NCBI RefSeq assembly: GCF_040901545.1
Contig: NZ_JBBDYL010000004.1
Coordinates: forward strand, 62,001-126,000
Source of the DNA: Sulfuricaulis sp040901545
GTDB taxonomy: Bacteria > Pseudomonadota > Gammaproteobacteria > Acidiferrobacterales > Sulfurifustaceae
Reading direction: 5' to 3'
DNA: 64,000 nucleotides
Position numbers and translations under genes: made by a program
Notes under the pieces: model-generated
Told to the model about the DNA's origin: nothing
The model's input: the letters and a program-made list of their open reading frames with translations, nothing else
Databases searched by the model: none
Part shown: positions 19,014 to 27,133 of the stretch, in pieces
How the letters are laid out: each line of letters opens with the position of its first letter
Numbering within the stretch: the first letter of the stretch is position 1

Positions 19014-19757
19014 TCACGCAATTAAAAACATTTTACATCCGGCAATGCCTAACACTATACCCAGAACCCGGTTCAGTGAGGAAGGGGCCAGGCGACGCGC
19101 GGCGAATTCAGACCCGACCCAGGCTCCGGTCAGCGCCGCCCCCGCGAGAAGCGGCAATTTCATGGACCAGACCGGGGCGTTGCCCGCGAACCCGACCAGT
19201 CCACTAATAGAATTGACCAAAATAAAGGCGGCCGAGACGGCGGCGGTCGTGCGCACGGTTGTCCAGCGCAGGAATAGCAGCAACGGACTCAGGAAGATTC
19301 CCCCGCCCACTCCGGTCAGACCCGAGACGAATCCGAGGACCGCACCCAGGGGCATCGCCACCCACATTTTAGTTGGGCACGGATTTTCCGGACCTTGACA
19401 CTTGATCCACAGACGGGCGGCTGCCGTGAGCAGAGCCAACCCCACGACATACATATATATCGGGTCGGCGATTCGCATGCCGCCGCCGACAAAGGCCATC
19501 GGAACCGAACTGATGGCAAACGGCCAGAAAACGCCCCAGCGGAAATACCCCGCGCGGTACAATCGTACTGACACCAGCAACGTCACGACAATGTTCATCA
19601 CGAGCGCGGCGGGTTTCATTGCCGTGGGGGCAACGCCGAGCAGCACCATGGCGGCGAGATAACCGGAGGCACCGCCGTGCCCGACCGAGGAATACAGCAC
19701 AGCCGTCAGTCCCACGAACGCAAGCAGCCACGGCAACTCTGTTGGATCGATGAACAT
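19014..19757 (-). CDS. TSUP (TauE/SafE/DUF81) family permease
   Basis: 247 residues from the ATG at 19757 (MFIDPTELPW), with a GGGGGAG sequence just upstream. A possible TTG start at 19808 would overlap the moaA stop but adds a hydrophilic 17-residue leader, so it is disfavoured. Seven to eight transmembrane helices, with family signatures SSVGHGGASGYLAAMVLLG and GFVSGLTGVGGGIFLSPLLL. Family members move sulfite, sulfonates or other small anions. Its place between moaA and aioX suggests a role linked to molybdate/sulfur supply or oxyanion export. This is inference. Confidence 0.85.
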   Translation of the reverse strand: MFIDPTELPWLLAFVGLTAVLYSSVGHGGASGYLAAMVLLGVAPTAMKPAALVMNIVVTLLVSVRLYRAGYFRWGVFWPFAISSVPMAFVGGGMRIADPIYMYVVGLALLTAAARLWIKCQGPENPCPTKMWVAMPLGAVLGFVSGLTGVGGGIFLSPLLLFLRWTTVRTTAAVSAAFILVNSISGLVGFAGNAPVWSMKLPLLAGAALTGAWVGSEFAARRLAPSSLNRVLGIVLGIAGCKMFLIA

Positions 19758-19804
19758 AGTCTCCCCCGTCAACCTCCCGCCCCCGGCTGATTCACATACA
19801 GACG

Positions 19805-20899
19805 TCAACCGCCGGTGGCGGACATGAAGCGCACAATCTTCTGTGGCGTCTCGTGGAACTCATGCCGCTCCGGTTTTAGCTCAATGGCGGTACGGATCGC
19901 CGTTTCCAAGTCGGCATCGCGGGCACCCGCGCGCAGTAACGGCCGAAACTCAAACTTCTCATTCTGTCCCAGGCACATAAATAGCGTCCCGTCCACCACT
20001 AAACGCACACGATTGCAGGTAGCGCAGAAGTGTTGCGAGATCGGTGTGATAAACCCTACGGAAAATTTTCCGTCGGGCGTTTGCAAATAGCGGGCAGGCC
20101 CACCGCCCGGCACGACACCTTCAACCAGATCGAACTTCTCCTGTAGACGCCGCTTGACGGGTTGCAGGTCGAAGTAGGCGGCGTTGCGGCCGGTAACGCC
20201 CATTGGCATCGTTTCGATCAGGCGCAGCACAAAGCCATGTGCCATGCAGAACTCAACCATGTCGTCGATCTCGTCATCGTTCACGCCGGATAGCGCCACC
20301 ATGTTGATCTTAATCGGCGTGAATCCGGCTTCTTTCGCCGCCATCAGGCCGGCGATGACGCGGTCGAGACAATCGCGCCCGGCAATACGGGCGAAACGCT
20401 CGCGCTTTAGCGAATCGAGGCTCACATTGATACGCGCCACGCCGGCATTCTTGAGCGCTCCGGCATACTTGCTAAGTTGGGTAGCGTTTGTGGAAAGCGA
20501 AATATCACGGATACCGGGCAGGCGGTGCAGCCGTGCCGCCAGCTCCGGCAGGTTGCGCCGCAGCAGCGGCTCGCCGCCGGTGAGACGAATGCGGTTCACC
20601 CCCACCCGCGCGAAGGCGCCAAGCAAGCGCTCGATCTCGTCGAACGTAAGCCAGTGTTCCGGCTCTTCGAAGTCCTTGAATCCTTTCGGCAGACAATAGG
20701 TACAGCGCAGGTCGCAGCGGTCGGTGACCGAGAGACGCAGATATTCGATCCGCCGCCCGAAGCGGTCGGTGAGGGTGAGCGCGGGTTTATCCATATCAGA
20801 GTCCTCTCCGAATATATCTTCAGGATGCCGGTTTCTCGGGCGCCGTGGGTAGCGCTCGATGGCCTTCTCGATTTCCGTCACGGCCGCGGCTTTATTCAT
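19805..20899 (-). CDS. moaA: GTP 3',8-cyclase (molybdopterin synthesis)
   Basis: Radical-SAM enzyme for the first step of Mo-cofactor synthesis. The core has CDLRCTYC (first [4Fe-4S], CxxxCxxC), LTGGEPLLRR, and the C-terminal second cluster CATCNRVRLVVDGTLFMCL. It ends FMSATGG, with the terminal Gly-Gly typical of active MoaA. The start at 20899 has a perfect AGGAGG that overlaps the moeA stop 12 bp away. It gives a 35-residue charged N-terminal extension before MDKPALTLTDRFGR. A second good ribosome binding site (GAGG) precedes that inner ATG at 20794. Either or both may be used. Confidence 0.93.
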   Translation of the reverse strand: MNKAAAVTEIEKAIERYPRRPRNRHPEDIFGEDSDMDKPALTLTDRFGRRIEYLRLSVTDRCDLRCTYCLPKGFKDFEEPEHWLTFDEIERLLGAFARVGVNRIRLTGGEPLLRRNLPELAARLHRLPGIRDISLSTNATQLSKYAGALKNAGVARINVSLDSLKRERFARIAGRDCLDRVIAGLMAAKEAGFTPIKINMVALSGVNDDEIDDMVEFCMAHGFVLRLIETMPMGVTGRNAAYFDLQPVKRRLQEKFDLVEGVVPGGGPARYLQTPDGKFSVGFITPISQHFCATCNRVRLVVDGTLFMCLGQNEKFEFRPLLRAGARDADLETAIRTAIELKPERHEFHETPQKIVRFMSATGG

Positions 20900-20911
20900 T
20901 CGGCGACCTCC

Positions 20912-22201
20912 TCAGGAAAGCAATTCAGAGAAAGGGAAAAACCGTACCGTCTGGCCATGAGCCACGGTGTGACCTTCCGGGACCTCGACCAGTCCTTCCG
21001 CCCAGGCAGCGGATGTAAGCGCCGCTGAACTCTGGTTGGGATAGATCTCAACGATGGTGGCGCCGTTTTCGGTCAAACGCAGCCGCGCGCGCAAATACTC
21101 ACGCCGCTTTTTTGCCCCCGACCACTCAAAACCAGCCACGACGGGGAAGCTCCGCGGTACCGTGTCCGCGCCACCTTGACCGCACACGATTCCCTGACTG
21201 CGCTGGACGAAGGGACGCACGAACAGGCAGAAAGTCACGAACGCCGACACTGGGTTGCCCGGCAGCCCCAGAAATGGGGTCGCGCCGATGCGCCCGAAAG
21301 CGAGCGGCTTGCCCGGCTTGACCGCCACGCGCCAGAGATCGAGATGCCCAATATCACGGATGGCGGCTTTGACATGATCCTCCTCGCCAACCGAAACACC
21401 GCCGGTGGCGATCACGAGGTCCGCGGCTTCGGCCGCGCGCGCCAGCGCTTCATGGGTTTGCGTCGGATCGTCCGGCACCCAACCGGCACTGAACCACTCG
21501 CACCCCAACCCCTGAAGCAGTCCCGCCAGCATGTAAAGATTGGAGTTGTAAATCTGGCCCGGACGCAGAGCCGCGCCCGGCTCAACCAGTTCGTTGCCAG
21601 TGGAGAGCAGCGCCACGCGCAGGCGCCGGAACACGGGCAACCTTGCCAGCCCCACGGAAGCCGCGAGCCCGAGGTCTTGGGCACGCAGGCGCGTGCCCCG
21701 GCGAAGGATGCATACGCCCGCGGCGATGTCTTCGCCCGCGCGCCGAACGTGGGCGCCGCGCGTGACCGGGCCAGGAATCACAACTGTTCCGTCCGGCTCG
21801 ATTCGGCAATGCTCCTGCATCGCCACGGTATCGGCGCCCGGCGGCAGCCACGCGCCCGTGAAAATGCGCGCCGCGGTGCCGGGGGCGAGTGGCTGCCCGA
21901 CCTGACCGGCCGCTATGCGCTGTGACACCACCAGGCGAAACTCACCCGCGCGCTCGATATCGCGGCTTGCCAGCGCGTAACCGTCCATCGCGCTGTTATC
22001 CGCGCCAGGGATGTTCATGAGCGAGCGTTGGTCCTCCGCCAACACGCGACCGAGCGCCGTTTCCGTCGCCACGACTTCCTTGCCCGCCACCGGCAGTACG
22101 CGCTCGATCAAATATCGCTGGACCTGCTCGACCGAAAGGATGGGCGCGGGTTCATGGTCGCAGCCGTCCGAGGCATATCGCGTGGTGACCGATCCAATCA
22201 T
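20912..22201 (-). CDS. moeA: Molybdopterin molybdenumtransferase
   Basis: 429 residues from the ATG at 22201, which overlaps the moaB stop by 4 bp (ATGA). Inserts molybdate into adenylated molybdopterin. MoeA hallmarks: PGADNSAMDGYAL, RIFTGAWLPPGADTVAMQEH, GNELVEPGA, VIATGGVSVGEEDHVKAA, KPGKPLAFG and LGLPGNPVSAFVTF. A longer frame upstream to 22303 is just moaB in another frame. Part of moaB-moeA-moaA-TSUP on the minus strand. Confidence 0.93.
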   Translation of the reverse strand: MIGSVTTRYASDGCDHEPAPILSVEQVQRYLIERVLPVAGKEVVATETALGRVLAEDQRSLMNIPGADNSAMDGYALASRDIERAGEFRLVVSQRIAAGQVGQPLAPGTAARIFTGAWLPPGADTVAMQEHCRIEPDGTVVIPGPVTRGAHVRRAGEDIAAGVCILRRGTRLRAQDLGLAASVGLARLPVFRRLRVALLSTGNELVEPGAALRPGQIYNSNLYMLAGLLQGLGCEWFSAGWVPDDPTQTHEALARAAEAADLVIATGGVSVGEEDHVKAAIRDIGHLDLWRVAVKPGKPLAFGRIGATPFLGLPGNPVSAFVTFCLFVRPFVQRSQGIVCGQGGADTVPRSFPVVAGFEWSGAKKRREYLRARLRLTENGATIVEIYPNQSSAALTSAAWAEGLVEVPEGHTVAHGQTVRFFPFSELLS

Positions 22202-22751
22202 TCTGCCATGTCCCTCATGGTTTCGAGCAACCGCGGCAGCATTTCCACGAGATTGCACGGCCGATTGCGGTAGTCGAGCTGATCTTTGATCAGGTGATCC
22301 CATGCGGTGCGGCAGGCGCCCGTGGAGCCCAGCATGCAGAAAATGAAAGTGTCGCGCGCGATCCCGGCGAAGGCACGCGATTGCTGCGTGGAGATCTTGT
22401 TCTCCTCGTAGTAGGAGACCGCGCGGAACAACTCACCGAAACCCGCGATCTCTTTGTCTAGCAGCGGCCGGATCGCCTCGGGTGTGCGGTCACGCCCGGT
22501 GAGGCCGGTGCCGCCGGTGATCAGGATGGCGTTCACGTTGTCATCGGCAATCCAGCGCGACACAATCGCCCGGTTCTGGCAGATGTCTCAAGCACGATGA
22601 CCCGCTCGGCGAAATGTGCTCAGCGGTTGGCAAGCGTTCAATCAGCCCTGCCCGGGGGTGTCGCTACTCTCGTCACGGGGGTGTGGGAAAGCGTTAATAC
22701 CGCAATCCGCTGCGGCACGAACGGCCGCTCCTTGTCTTCCCTCGCATGCAT
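22198..22751 (-). pseudogene. moaB: Molybdopterin adenylyltransferase with multiple frameshifts
   Basis: The ATG at 22751 has AGGAG 7 nt upstream and begins MHAREDKERPFVPQRIAVLTLSH, a good MoaB N-terminus, but stops after 38 codons. MoaB-like stretches then appear in other frames: LIERLPTAEH, FAERVIVL, and finally DICQNRAIVSRWIADDN. From there the frame is intact to the end (ILITGGTGLTGRD, FCMLGSTGACRTAWDHLI, RPCNLVEMLP). At least three indels fall between about 22570 and 22700. The last 121 residues alone lack the N-terminal strand, so function is doubtful unless these are sequencing errors. MoaB/MogA adenylates molybdopterin before MoeA acts. Confidence 0.85.
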
Positions 22752-22780
22752 GTCTGTCTCCTGTATGGCTAGATCAGACT

Positions 22781-22808
22781 AAAAGGACAGGCGCCCTGCA
22801 GGGCGCCC
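22781..22808 (-). terminator. Intrinsic-terminator-like hairpin after aioA
   Basis: A perfect 18-bp palindrome GGCGCCCTGCAGGGCGCC (22790-22807). On the minus strand it is followed by TGTCCTTTTAG. It lies 22 bp past the aioA stop and before the moaB start, so it would end or dampen the aioBA message and separate strong aio expression from the cofactor genes. Confidence 0.7.
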
Positions 22809-22829
22809 AAATATAGGAGGAGAGAACCT

Positions 22830-25292
22830 TTAGCTCCATCGACGCCGCTTAAAGCTCACGGTTTTCTTGTAGTCGTCGAGGCTACCGACCCGTCGAATAT
22901 CGGCCCACGTGCCTTTATAGTAAGGCACGACATTACGGTCCGTCCACGGTGTCACCACGTCCCCCACCGTTCCGTTGGCCTGCGCGAATACCATGAATGT
23001 CTGGTTCCGTTTGATGTCTGGCTCCAAATAAGCCATGGCGTACGTCGAACCGTAGTCGTTGCGCACCTCGACGATATCTCCCGAACTCACTCCAAGGGAC
23101 TTCGCGTCTTCGGGGTTGATCTCGATGTAGCTCATCGGATAACGGCCTTTCACGAACTCGTTGTACTGATCGTGATATGCGGTCTGCCAGATCTCGTTAC
23201 TGCGGCCATTGTTGATCCAGAAGCGGTACTTCTCTTTTTGGCTCGCGACTGGCTTTGGCAGGCCCGGCCAGGGTGATGGCTGAAAGTGCGCCTTGCCGTC
23301 CTTGGTGTCGAACTTGCCGTCCATATAGTGCATCTCGGTGCCGATAAGCTTGCCGTTTTTGTACTCCTTGACCGGCAACTGCACGCCATTGTTGCCCTGC
23401 GCCCTGAGCCGCTGGTAGGTCACCAGACCTCCCGTTCCGCCTCCCTGGCTGTCGATCCCCTCCGGCTTGCGGAAGCCATCATTAAACGCATCCTCGTCGG
23501 TCTTCCAGTCGAAGCCGACGAAGCGCGCCGCCATCTTCGCATTGCCATCGGCCTCGTACATGCTCTTGAGGGTGTTGGCAATGCCGGCGGCAATAAGGCA
23601 ATCAGCCTTGGCTTCACCTGGCGGATCCATGAATTTTTCGGAAAGCCGGATGCGCCGTTCGCCGTTCATCGCCGTGATGTTAATCTCGCCCGGATGCGCC
23701 GCCGGCAACATCAGGTGCGCCGCGTCGGCCATCGTGGTCGGGTAAAGATTGATATTGACGAAGAACAGCCCGCCTCTCGAGACGGCGTCGTAGATGGCGT
23801 TTATCATCTCTTCGGTGGTAGCCCCGCGCGCCTTGGAAAGCGCCTCTTTCACCATCTGGCTGCGACGCTGGATGGTCTCGCGGTGCTGCTCGGCATTGAG
23901 CGTCGTCTGGAACGGATTGGCGCCCCACGCGGTGTACATCTTGCCTTTGCCGTTGATGATTTCCTGGTCAATGTAAATCTTTGAATTGCCAGGATAAGGC
24001 GGACGGGTATAACCCTCTTGGTGTCCACCCATGCGCACCACACCCGTGCCGCGCCGACCGACGTTGTGCGTCGCAATCACCAGATCCACCAAGGCCGACT
24101 GGATCAGATAGTTGTCGTTGCCCCAGATAATGCCTTTTTCGTAGACGTGCATCGTGCGCGGCGGATGCCCGGAAGCTTTGGGCTTGTACGCCCACTCCGC
24201 CGCTTTTTTGAGGTTGGCAACGGAAATGCCCGTGATTTGGCTGCACTCATCAAGCGACATACGATTGGCCTTAACGGCTTCGTCAAAACCAGTGGTGTGC
24301 TTCTCGATGAAGTCCTTGTCATGCCAACCTTGCTGAAGCACATAGGTAAACAATCCGTTGAAAAGCGCAATGTCCGTCCCCGGTTCGATATCCAGGTGCA
24401 GCACATTCTCCTTACCCGCCGCTTGTTCAGCGACCGCAATGCTGGGCGTGCGGCGCGGATCGACGAAAATGACTTTTCCGCGGCCCGCCGATTCTCGCGG
24501 GAACCACTTCTTCTTCTTGTCTACCGTTGCACCTTGAAGATTCGGCAACCAGTGCACCAGAAAATAGTTGGTCTGAGTCTCATACGGATTGTTGCCGATC
24601 GAAATAATATTGTCAGCGACCTCGGCGTCCTCATAGGAGTTGTTCAGCTCACCGATACCCATGTCGCGCGTGGCGTGACATTCGGAGTTATAAGCCGGGC
24701 GATTGTGGATGCGCACCATGGGAGTCTGCAAGGCCGTAAACATGAGCTTGCCGGTACCCCAAGTCATCTCAAAACCACCACCCGCGCCTCCGTGATCAGC
24801 GGTGTCGAATACCAAACCGCTTGGGCCGTCCTTATCCAGGATTTTCTTCGTGACCCCAGCATATACCGCCAAGGCCTGGTCCCACGTGGTGTCCAGCCAC
24901 TGGTCACCCATGTTGATGCGTGGATACTTGAGTCGATCTTTGCCGACGCCCATCGGGGTATACATATCGGTCGCCAGATTACCGCCGCGAATCGAGGACA
25001 ACCCCTGGTTTACCACACACTGCTTGTCGGGAACGATCATAATGGAATGGCGCGTGCCATCTTTGTCTGTGATGACATTTTGCATCGCCGGGGTCATGAC
25101 GACCTGCAGCGGCGGGAGCTGTTTGCGAAAATCGAGGCCAAGGGCGTTCTGGTGCGGGGCGCGCCCGCCTTCGTTGTTCTCGGGCCATTTGTAGACGCGG
25201 TAACCACAGCCGACGATACAGAAATGGCAGGTCATGTTGGTCTTCTGGGCGTTGACCGGCGGCAACGCTACGCGATCTTTCCTGGTGCTCAT
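22830..25292 (-). CDS. aioA: Arsenite oxidase large (molybdopterin) subunit
   Basis: 820 residues, the expected AioA length. Oxidises arsenite to arsenate at a bis-MGD molybdenum centre. The N-terminus has the [3Fe-4S] motif CHFCIVGCGYRVYKW (CxxCxxxC), with a Ser in place of the fourth Cys typical of this family further on. The sequence QGLSSIRGGNLATDMYTP, the arsenite-site region (AYNSECHATRDMGIGELNNSYED) and the MGD-binding C-terminal part (YIEINPEDAKSLGVSSGDIVEVRNDYGSTYAM) match AioA. It has no signal peptide and would be exported with Tat-targeted AioB. Ribosome binding site AGGAGG overlaps the aioB stop. Intact. Confidence 0.96.
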   Translation of the reverse strand: MSTRKDRVALPPVNAQKTNMTCHFCIVGCGYRVYKWPENNEGGRAPHQNALGLDFRKQLPPLQVVMTPAMQNVITDKDGTRHSIMIVPDKQCVVNQGLSSIRGGNLATDMYTPMGVGKDRLKYPRINMGDQWLDTTWDQALAVYAGVTKKILDKDGPSGLVFDTADHGGAGGGFEMTWGTGKLMFTALQTPMVRIHNRPAYNSECHATRDMGIGELNNSYEDAEVADNIISIGNNPYETQTNYFLVHWLPNLQGATVDKKKKWFPRESAGRGKVIFVDPRRTPSIAVAEQAAGKENVLHLDIEPGTDIALFNGLFTYVLQQGWHDKDFIEKHTTGFDEAVKANRMSLDECSQITGISVANLKKAAEWAYKPKASGHPPRTMHVYEKGIIWGNDNYLIQSALVDLVIATHNVGRRGTGVVRMGGHQEGYTRPPYPGNSKIYIDQEIINGKGKMYTAWGANPFQTTLNAEQHRETIQRRSQMVKEALSKARGATTEEMINAIYDAVSRGGLFFVNINLYPTTMADAAHLMLPAAHPGEINITAMNGERRIRLSEKFMDPPGEAKADCLIAAGIANTLKSMYEADGNAKMAARFVGFDWKTDEDAFNDGFRKPEGIDSQGGGTGGLVTYQRLRAQGNNGVQLPVKEYKNGKLIGTEMHYMDGKFDTKDGKAHFQPSPWPGLPKPVASQKEKYRFWINNGRSNEIWQTAYHDQYNEFVKGRYPMSYIEINPEDAKSLGVSSGDIVEVRNDYGSTYAMAYLEPDIKRNQTFMVFAQANGTVGDVVTPWTDRNVVPYYKGTWADIRRVGSLDDYKKTVSFKRRRWS

Positions 25293-25304
25293 GAATTCGT
25301 CCTC

Positions 25305-25823
25305 CTAGAGAATGTTTGACTGGCGCCCGTAGATCAGGCCGTTCACGGCAACCGCGCGAACCGAGTCGTCCTTCGCGTTGTATTCCAGCATGATCTGCGG
25401 CAGGTTTTCGGTCGCCTGGCCGATGATCATCTGACCGGTTTTCTCCGCATCGAACGTGCTGAAGTGGCACGGACATTTGAATGCCCGGGTTTGCGTGTCG
25501 TAGCTCACCTGACAGCCCATGTGCGTGCAGAGCACGCTGTAGGCGACGATGTCTTTGTCGGGTCCGATACCATTCGGAACGGCGTTACCCATCTTCACCA
25601 TGACGCAGGGCGAGGCGGCATCCGGATACTGGAAGCTGACCGGTACGTTGTTCCGCAGCGCCTTCGCCTTTCCTATCGACTTCTGCGGATATGGCAGTGT
25701 GGCGCGGCCGACCTCTCCTTGCGCCGCCTGCGCCGCCCCAACGCCGGCAACCATGACACCTGCGCCAGCGGCCATGCCACCGCTCAACTTGAGAAAAACT
25801 CTGCGTGAGATTTTATTAGTCAT
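25305..25823 (-). CDS. aioB: Arsenite oxidase small (Rieske) subunit
   Basis: 172 residues from the ATG at 25823 with ribosome binding site AGGAG 8 nt upstream; a longer frame to 25883 lies in the promoter leader. Twin-arginine signal SRRVFLKLSGGMAAGAG, so the folded AioAB complex goes through Tat. Rieske [2Fe-2S] ligands are in CTHMGC and CPCHFSTFD. It passes electrons from AioA to a periplasmic carrier. It is the first gene of the aioBA pair, 12 bp from aioA. Confidence 0.95.
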   Translation of the reverse strand: MTNKISRRVFLKLSGGMAAGAGVMVAGVGAAQAAQGEVGRATLPYPQKSIGKAKALRNNVPVSFQYPDAASPCVMVKMGNAVPNGIGPDKDIVAYSVLCTHMGCQVSYDTQTRAFKCPCHFSTFDAEKTGQMIIGQATENLPQIMLEYNAKDDSVRAVAVNGLIYGRQSNIL

Positions 25824-25891
25824 CGCATCACTCCTGGATGTAGTGAGGAAAATATCGCTTGTCAGATTTGCAAAACTCAGCAAGAAGAGCT

Positions 25892-25907
25892 AGCAAGGCG
25901 CGTGCCA
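25892..25907 (-). promoter_or_regulatory. Sigma-54 promoter of aioBA
   Basis: The minus strand reads TGGCACGCGCCTTGCT, an exact match to the sigma-54 -24/-12 consensus (TGGCACG, four bases, TTGC[A/T]). The GC of the -12 element is about 70 bp upstream of the aioB start, predicting a 5' leader of about 60 nt. Fits the sigma-54 activator AioR encoded in the same island. Confidence 0.9.
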
Positions 25908-26000
25908 TTTGCCAAAGATTGATTTTTCAATGAAATTCGACTGCTTATTGTTTGTATGTGTAACTGAAAGGTAACTCAGAGGAAAAATAGATAGATATTT

Positions 26001-26020
26001 TTGTTACTAAATGGTAACAA
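26001..26020. promoter_or_regulatory. Candidate AioR enhancer site (palindrome)
   Basis: TTGTTACTAAATGGTAACAA: perfect 7-bp arms (TTGTTAC/GTAACAA) around a 6-bp spacer, about 95 bp upstream of the -24 element. Two further GTAAC half-sites lie at 25960-25964 and 25971-25975, spaced 11 bp, one helical turn. Position, symmetry and repetition suit an upstream activating sequence for an NtrC-type activator. Binding by AioR is inference. Confidence 0.6.
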
Positions 26021-26123
26021 TCATACCTATTCATGGCGAATTATTATTCGTTATCATAACCGCTAACTTGTTCGCAGTCTTACCAGATTTCTCTACGTCC
26101 GTAGTATCGACGCCAAGAAGTCA

Positions 26124-26225
26124 GTGCCACTTCTCTTCGCGCATTTCTTAACCATGCTCGCCAGGTTGCTTGGCCATGGTGGCCTGAGGGCGGTGCTGGC
26201 GGAGAATCTGCGTATCAAGCAGTAG
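26124..26225 (+). pseudogene. N-terminal remnant of an IS-type integrase/transposase
   Basis: 33 codons from GTG read LLFAHFLTMLARLLGHGGLR and then AVLAENLRIKQ before a TAG. This resembles the start of rve-domain (DDE) transposases of proteobacteria, whose next residue after IKQ is normally Q or H. A CAG-to-TAG change would explain the stop. After about ten more codons similarity ends. No inverted repeats or remaining transposase were found. It lies in an AT-rich stretch between the aio promoter and the tRNA-Ser fragments. Confidence 0.5.
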
Positions 26226-26391
26226 TTCTTGGTGAGCGTTCCCGCCTTTAGATACAAATTTAAATATTTTTGATCGTTCTAGAGTGATTTTAGGCTTATA
26301 GTGGTCTGGTACCGGACATGCTCAGCTGAGAAATAACGTTACACGGCGCGAATAAGCGGTCTATTCTCCGAATGGCGAAGAGGGAGGGATT

Positions 26392-26477
26392 GCTCGGCTC
26401 ATCCTTGTGCCTCGCCCTCGCCGCTTCGCGACTCGGGCCAGCCTGTGGCTGTCCAAAATTGCTCCCGGCAATTTTGT
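26392..26477. repeat. T-loop hairpin element, copy 1
   Basis: 86 bp set between a tRNA-Ser-like 3' piece (AGGGAGGGATT, ending 26391) and CGAACCCTC (26478 on). On the minus strand it begins with a hairpin CAAAATTGC/GCAATTTTG around CGGGA. A second stem CAGCC/GGCTG and weaker later stems follow, and it ends CCGAGC before AATCCC. Same architecture as the copies at 26577 and 28726. The adjoining tRNA body is not recognisable. Confidence 0.75.
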
Positions 26478-26525
26478 CGAACCCTCTGCTCGGGTTCGAG
26501 TCTTCCTTGTCACGCCATCTTTACC

Positions 26526-26576
26526 AAGGGGCCCGATGAGCCCCTTTGTGTTAAGACTGGCGGAGAGGGAGGGATT
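26526..26576. repeat. 51-bp direct duplicate of the tRNA-Ser 3' end and its hairpin
   Basis: Identical to 26712-26762, 186 bp away and in the same orientation. The unit contains part of the palindromic terminator (AAGGGGC/GCCCCTT) and the tRNA-Ser acceptor/T-arm end through GGGATT. The copies diverge exactly at the T-loop: this one continues into a hairpin element, the other into the normal tRNA. Confidence 0.9.
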
Positions 26577-26585
26577 ACTCGGGCC
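26556..26585 (+). repeat. Right boundary direct repeat of the arsenite island
   Basis: Same 30 bp as 14703-14732, same orientation, 11.85 kb apart. It covers the tRNA-Ser 3' terminus (from ACTGGCGG) and the first nine bases of the hairpin element. An att-like function is inferred; no integrase gene is present in the interval. Confidence 0.8.
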
Positions 26586-26653
26586 TGTGGCCCTCGCCCC
26601 TGCGGGGCCGCCGTCGCTACGCTCCGGCGTTCAACACGGCTTCGCCGTGTTGT
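26577..26653. repeat. T-loop hairpin element, copy 2
   Basis: 77 bp between GGGATT and CGAACCC. On the minus strand four consecutive stems can be drawn: CAACACGGC/GCCGTGTTG (loop GAA), CGCCG/CGGCG, GCCCC/GGGGC (loop GCA) and GGGCC/GGCCC (loop ACA), ending CGAGT before AATCCC. Beyond the element only CGAACCC of the tRNA remains, followed by a plus-strand T-arm-like piece (GAGGGTTCGAATCCTC, near 26678-26693). Confidence 0.85.
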
Positions 26654-26701
26654 CGAACCCGGCTTATGAACTACCGAGGGTTCGAATCCTCCTACACTGA
26701 G

Positions 26702-26742
26702 TCTTAACACAAAGGGGCCCGATGAGCCCCTTTGTGTTAAGA
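26702..26742 (-). terminator. Long palindrome downstream of tRNA-Ser(GGA)
   Basis: Perfect 17-bp arms (TCTTAACACAAAGGGGC and its complement) around a 7-bp loop, directly after the tRNA CCA on the minus strand. It is shaped like a factor-independent terminator, with the T-rich part inside the stem rather than after it. A partial copy lies at 26526-26555. Confidence 0.75.
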
Positions 26743-26743
26743 C

Positions 26744-26834
<91 letters not shown>

Positions 26835-27133
26835 AAAAACTCTGAAATCCCTCGGCATGCGACCATTCCTGGCGCGCTGCCTGCTCGGCTTCTTCGCGGC
26901 ACAGTCCTGCTTCGCTAGAAGTCCGGCCCAGCCCTACAGGCTGGGTGCTCGCAGCTGTGACAGCTTGCCCTGGCTTCGCGTTGGCAGTGCGTAATCTCGC
27001 CGCGCACTCACTCGGATAACTTTCCGGGATAATTTTCGACACCGCGTATCCAGACGGAAACGCCAGATTAAACCAGCTGTTATATCCCCGCAACGCGGAA
27101 ATCGTTATATTGAATTAGGATAATAAACAAGGC

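Noticed and set aside
19758..19808. TTG start of the TSUP gene overlapping the moaA stop
   Set aside because: It adds a hydrophilic leader; the ATG at 19757 gives a normal membrane-protein start.
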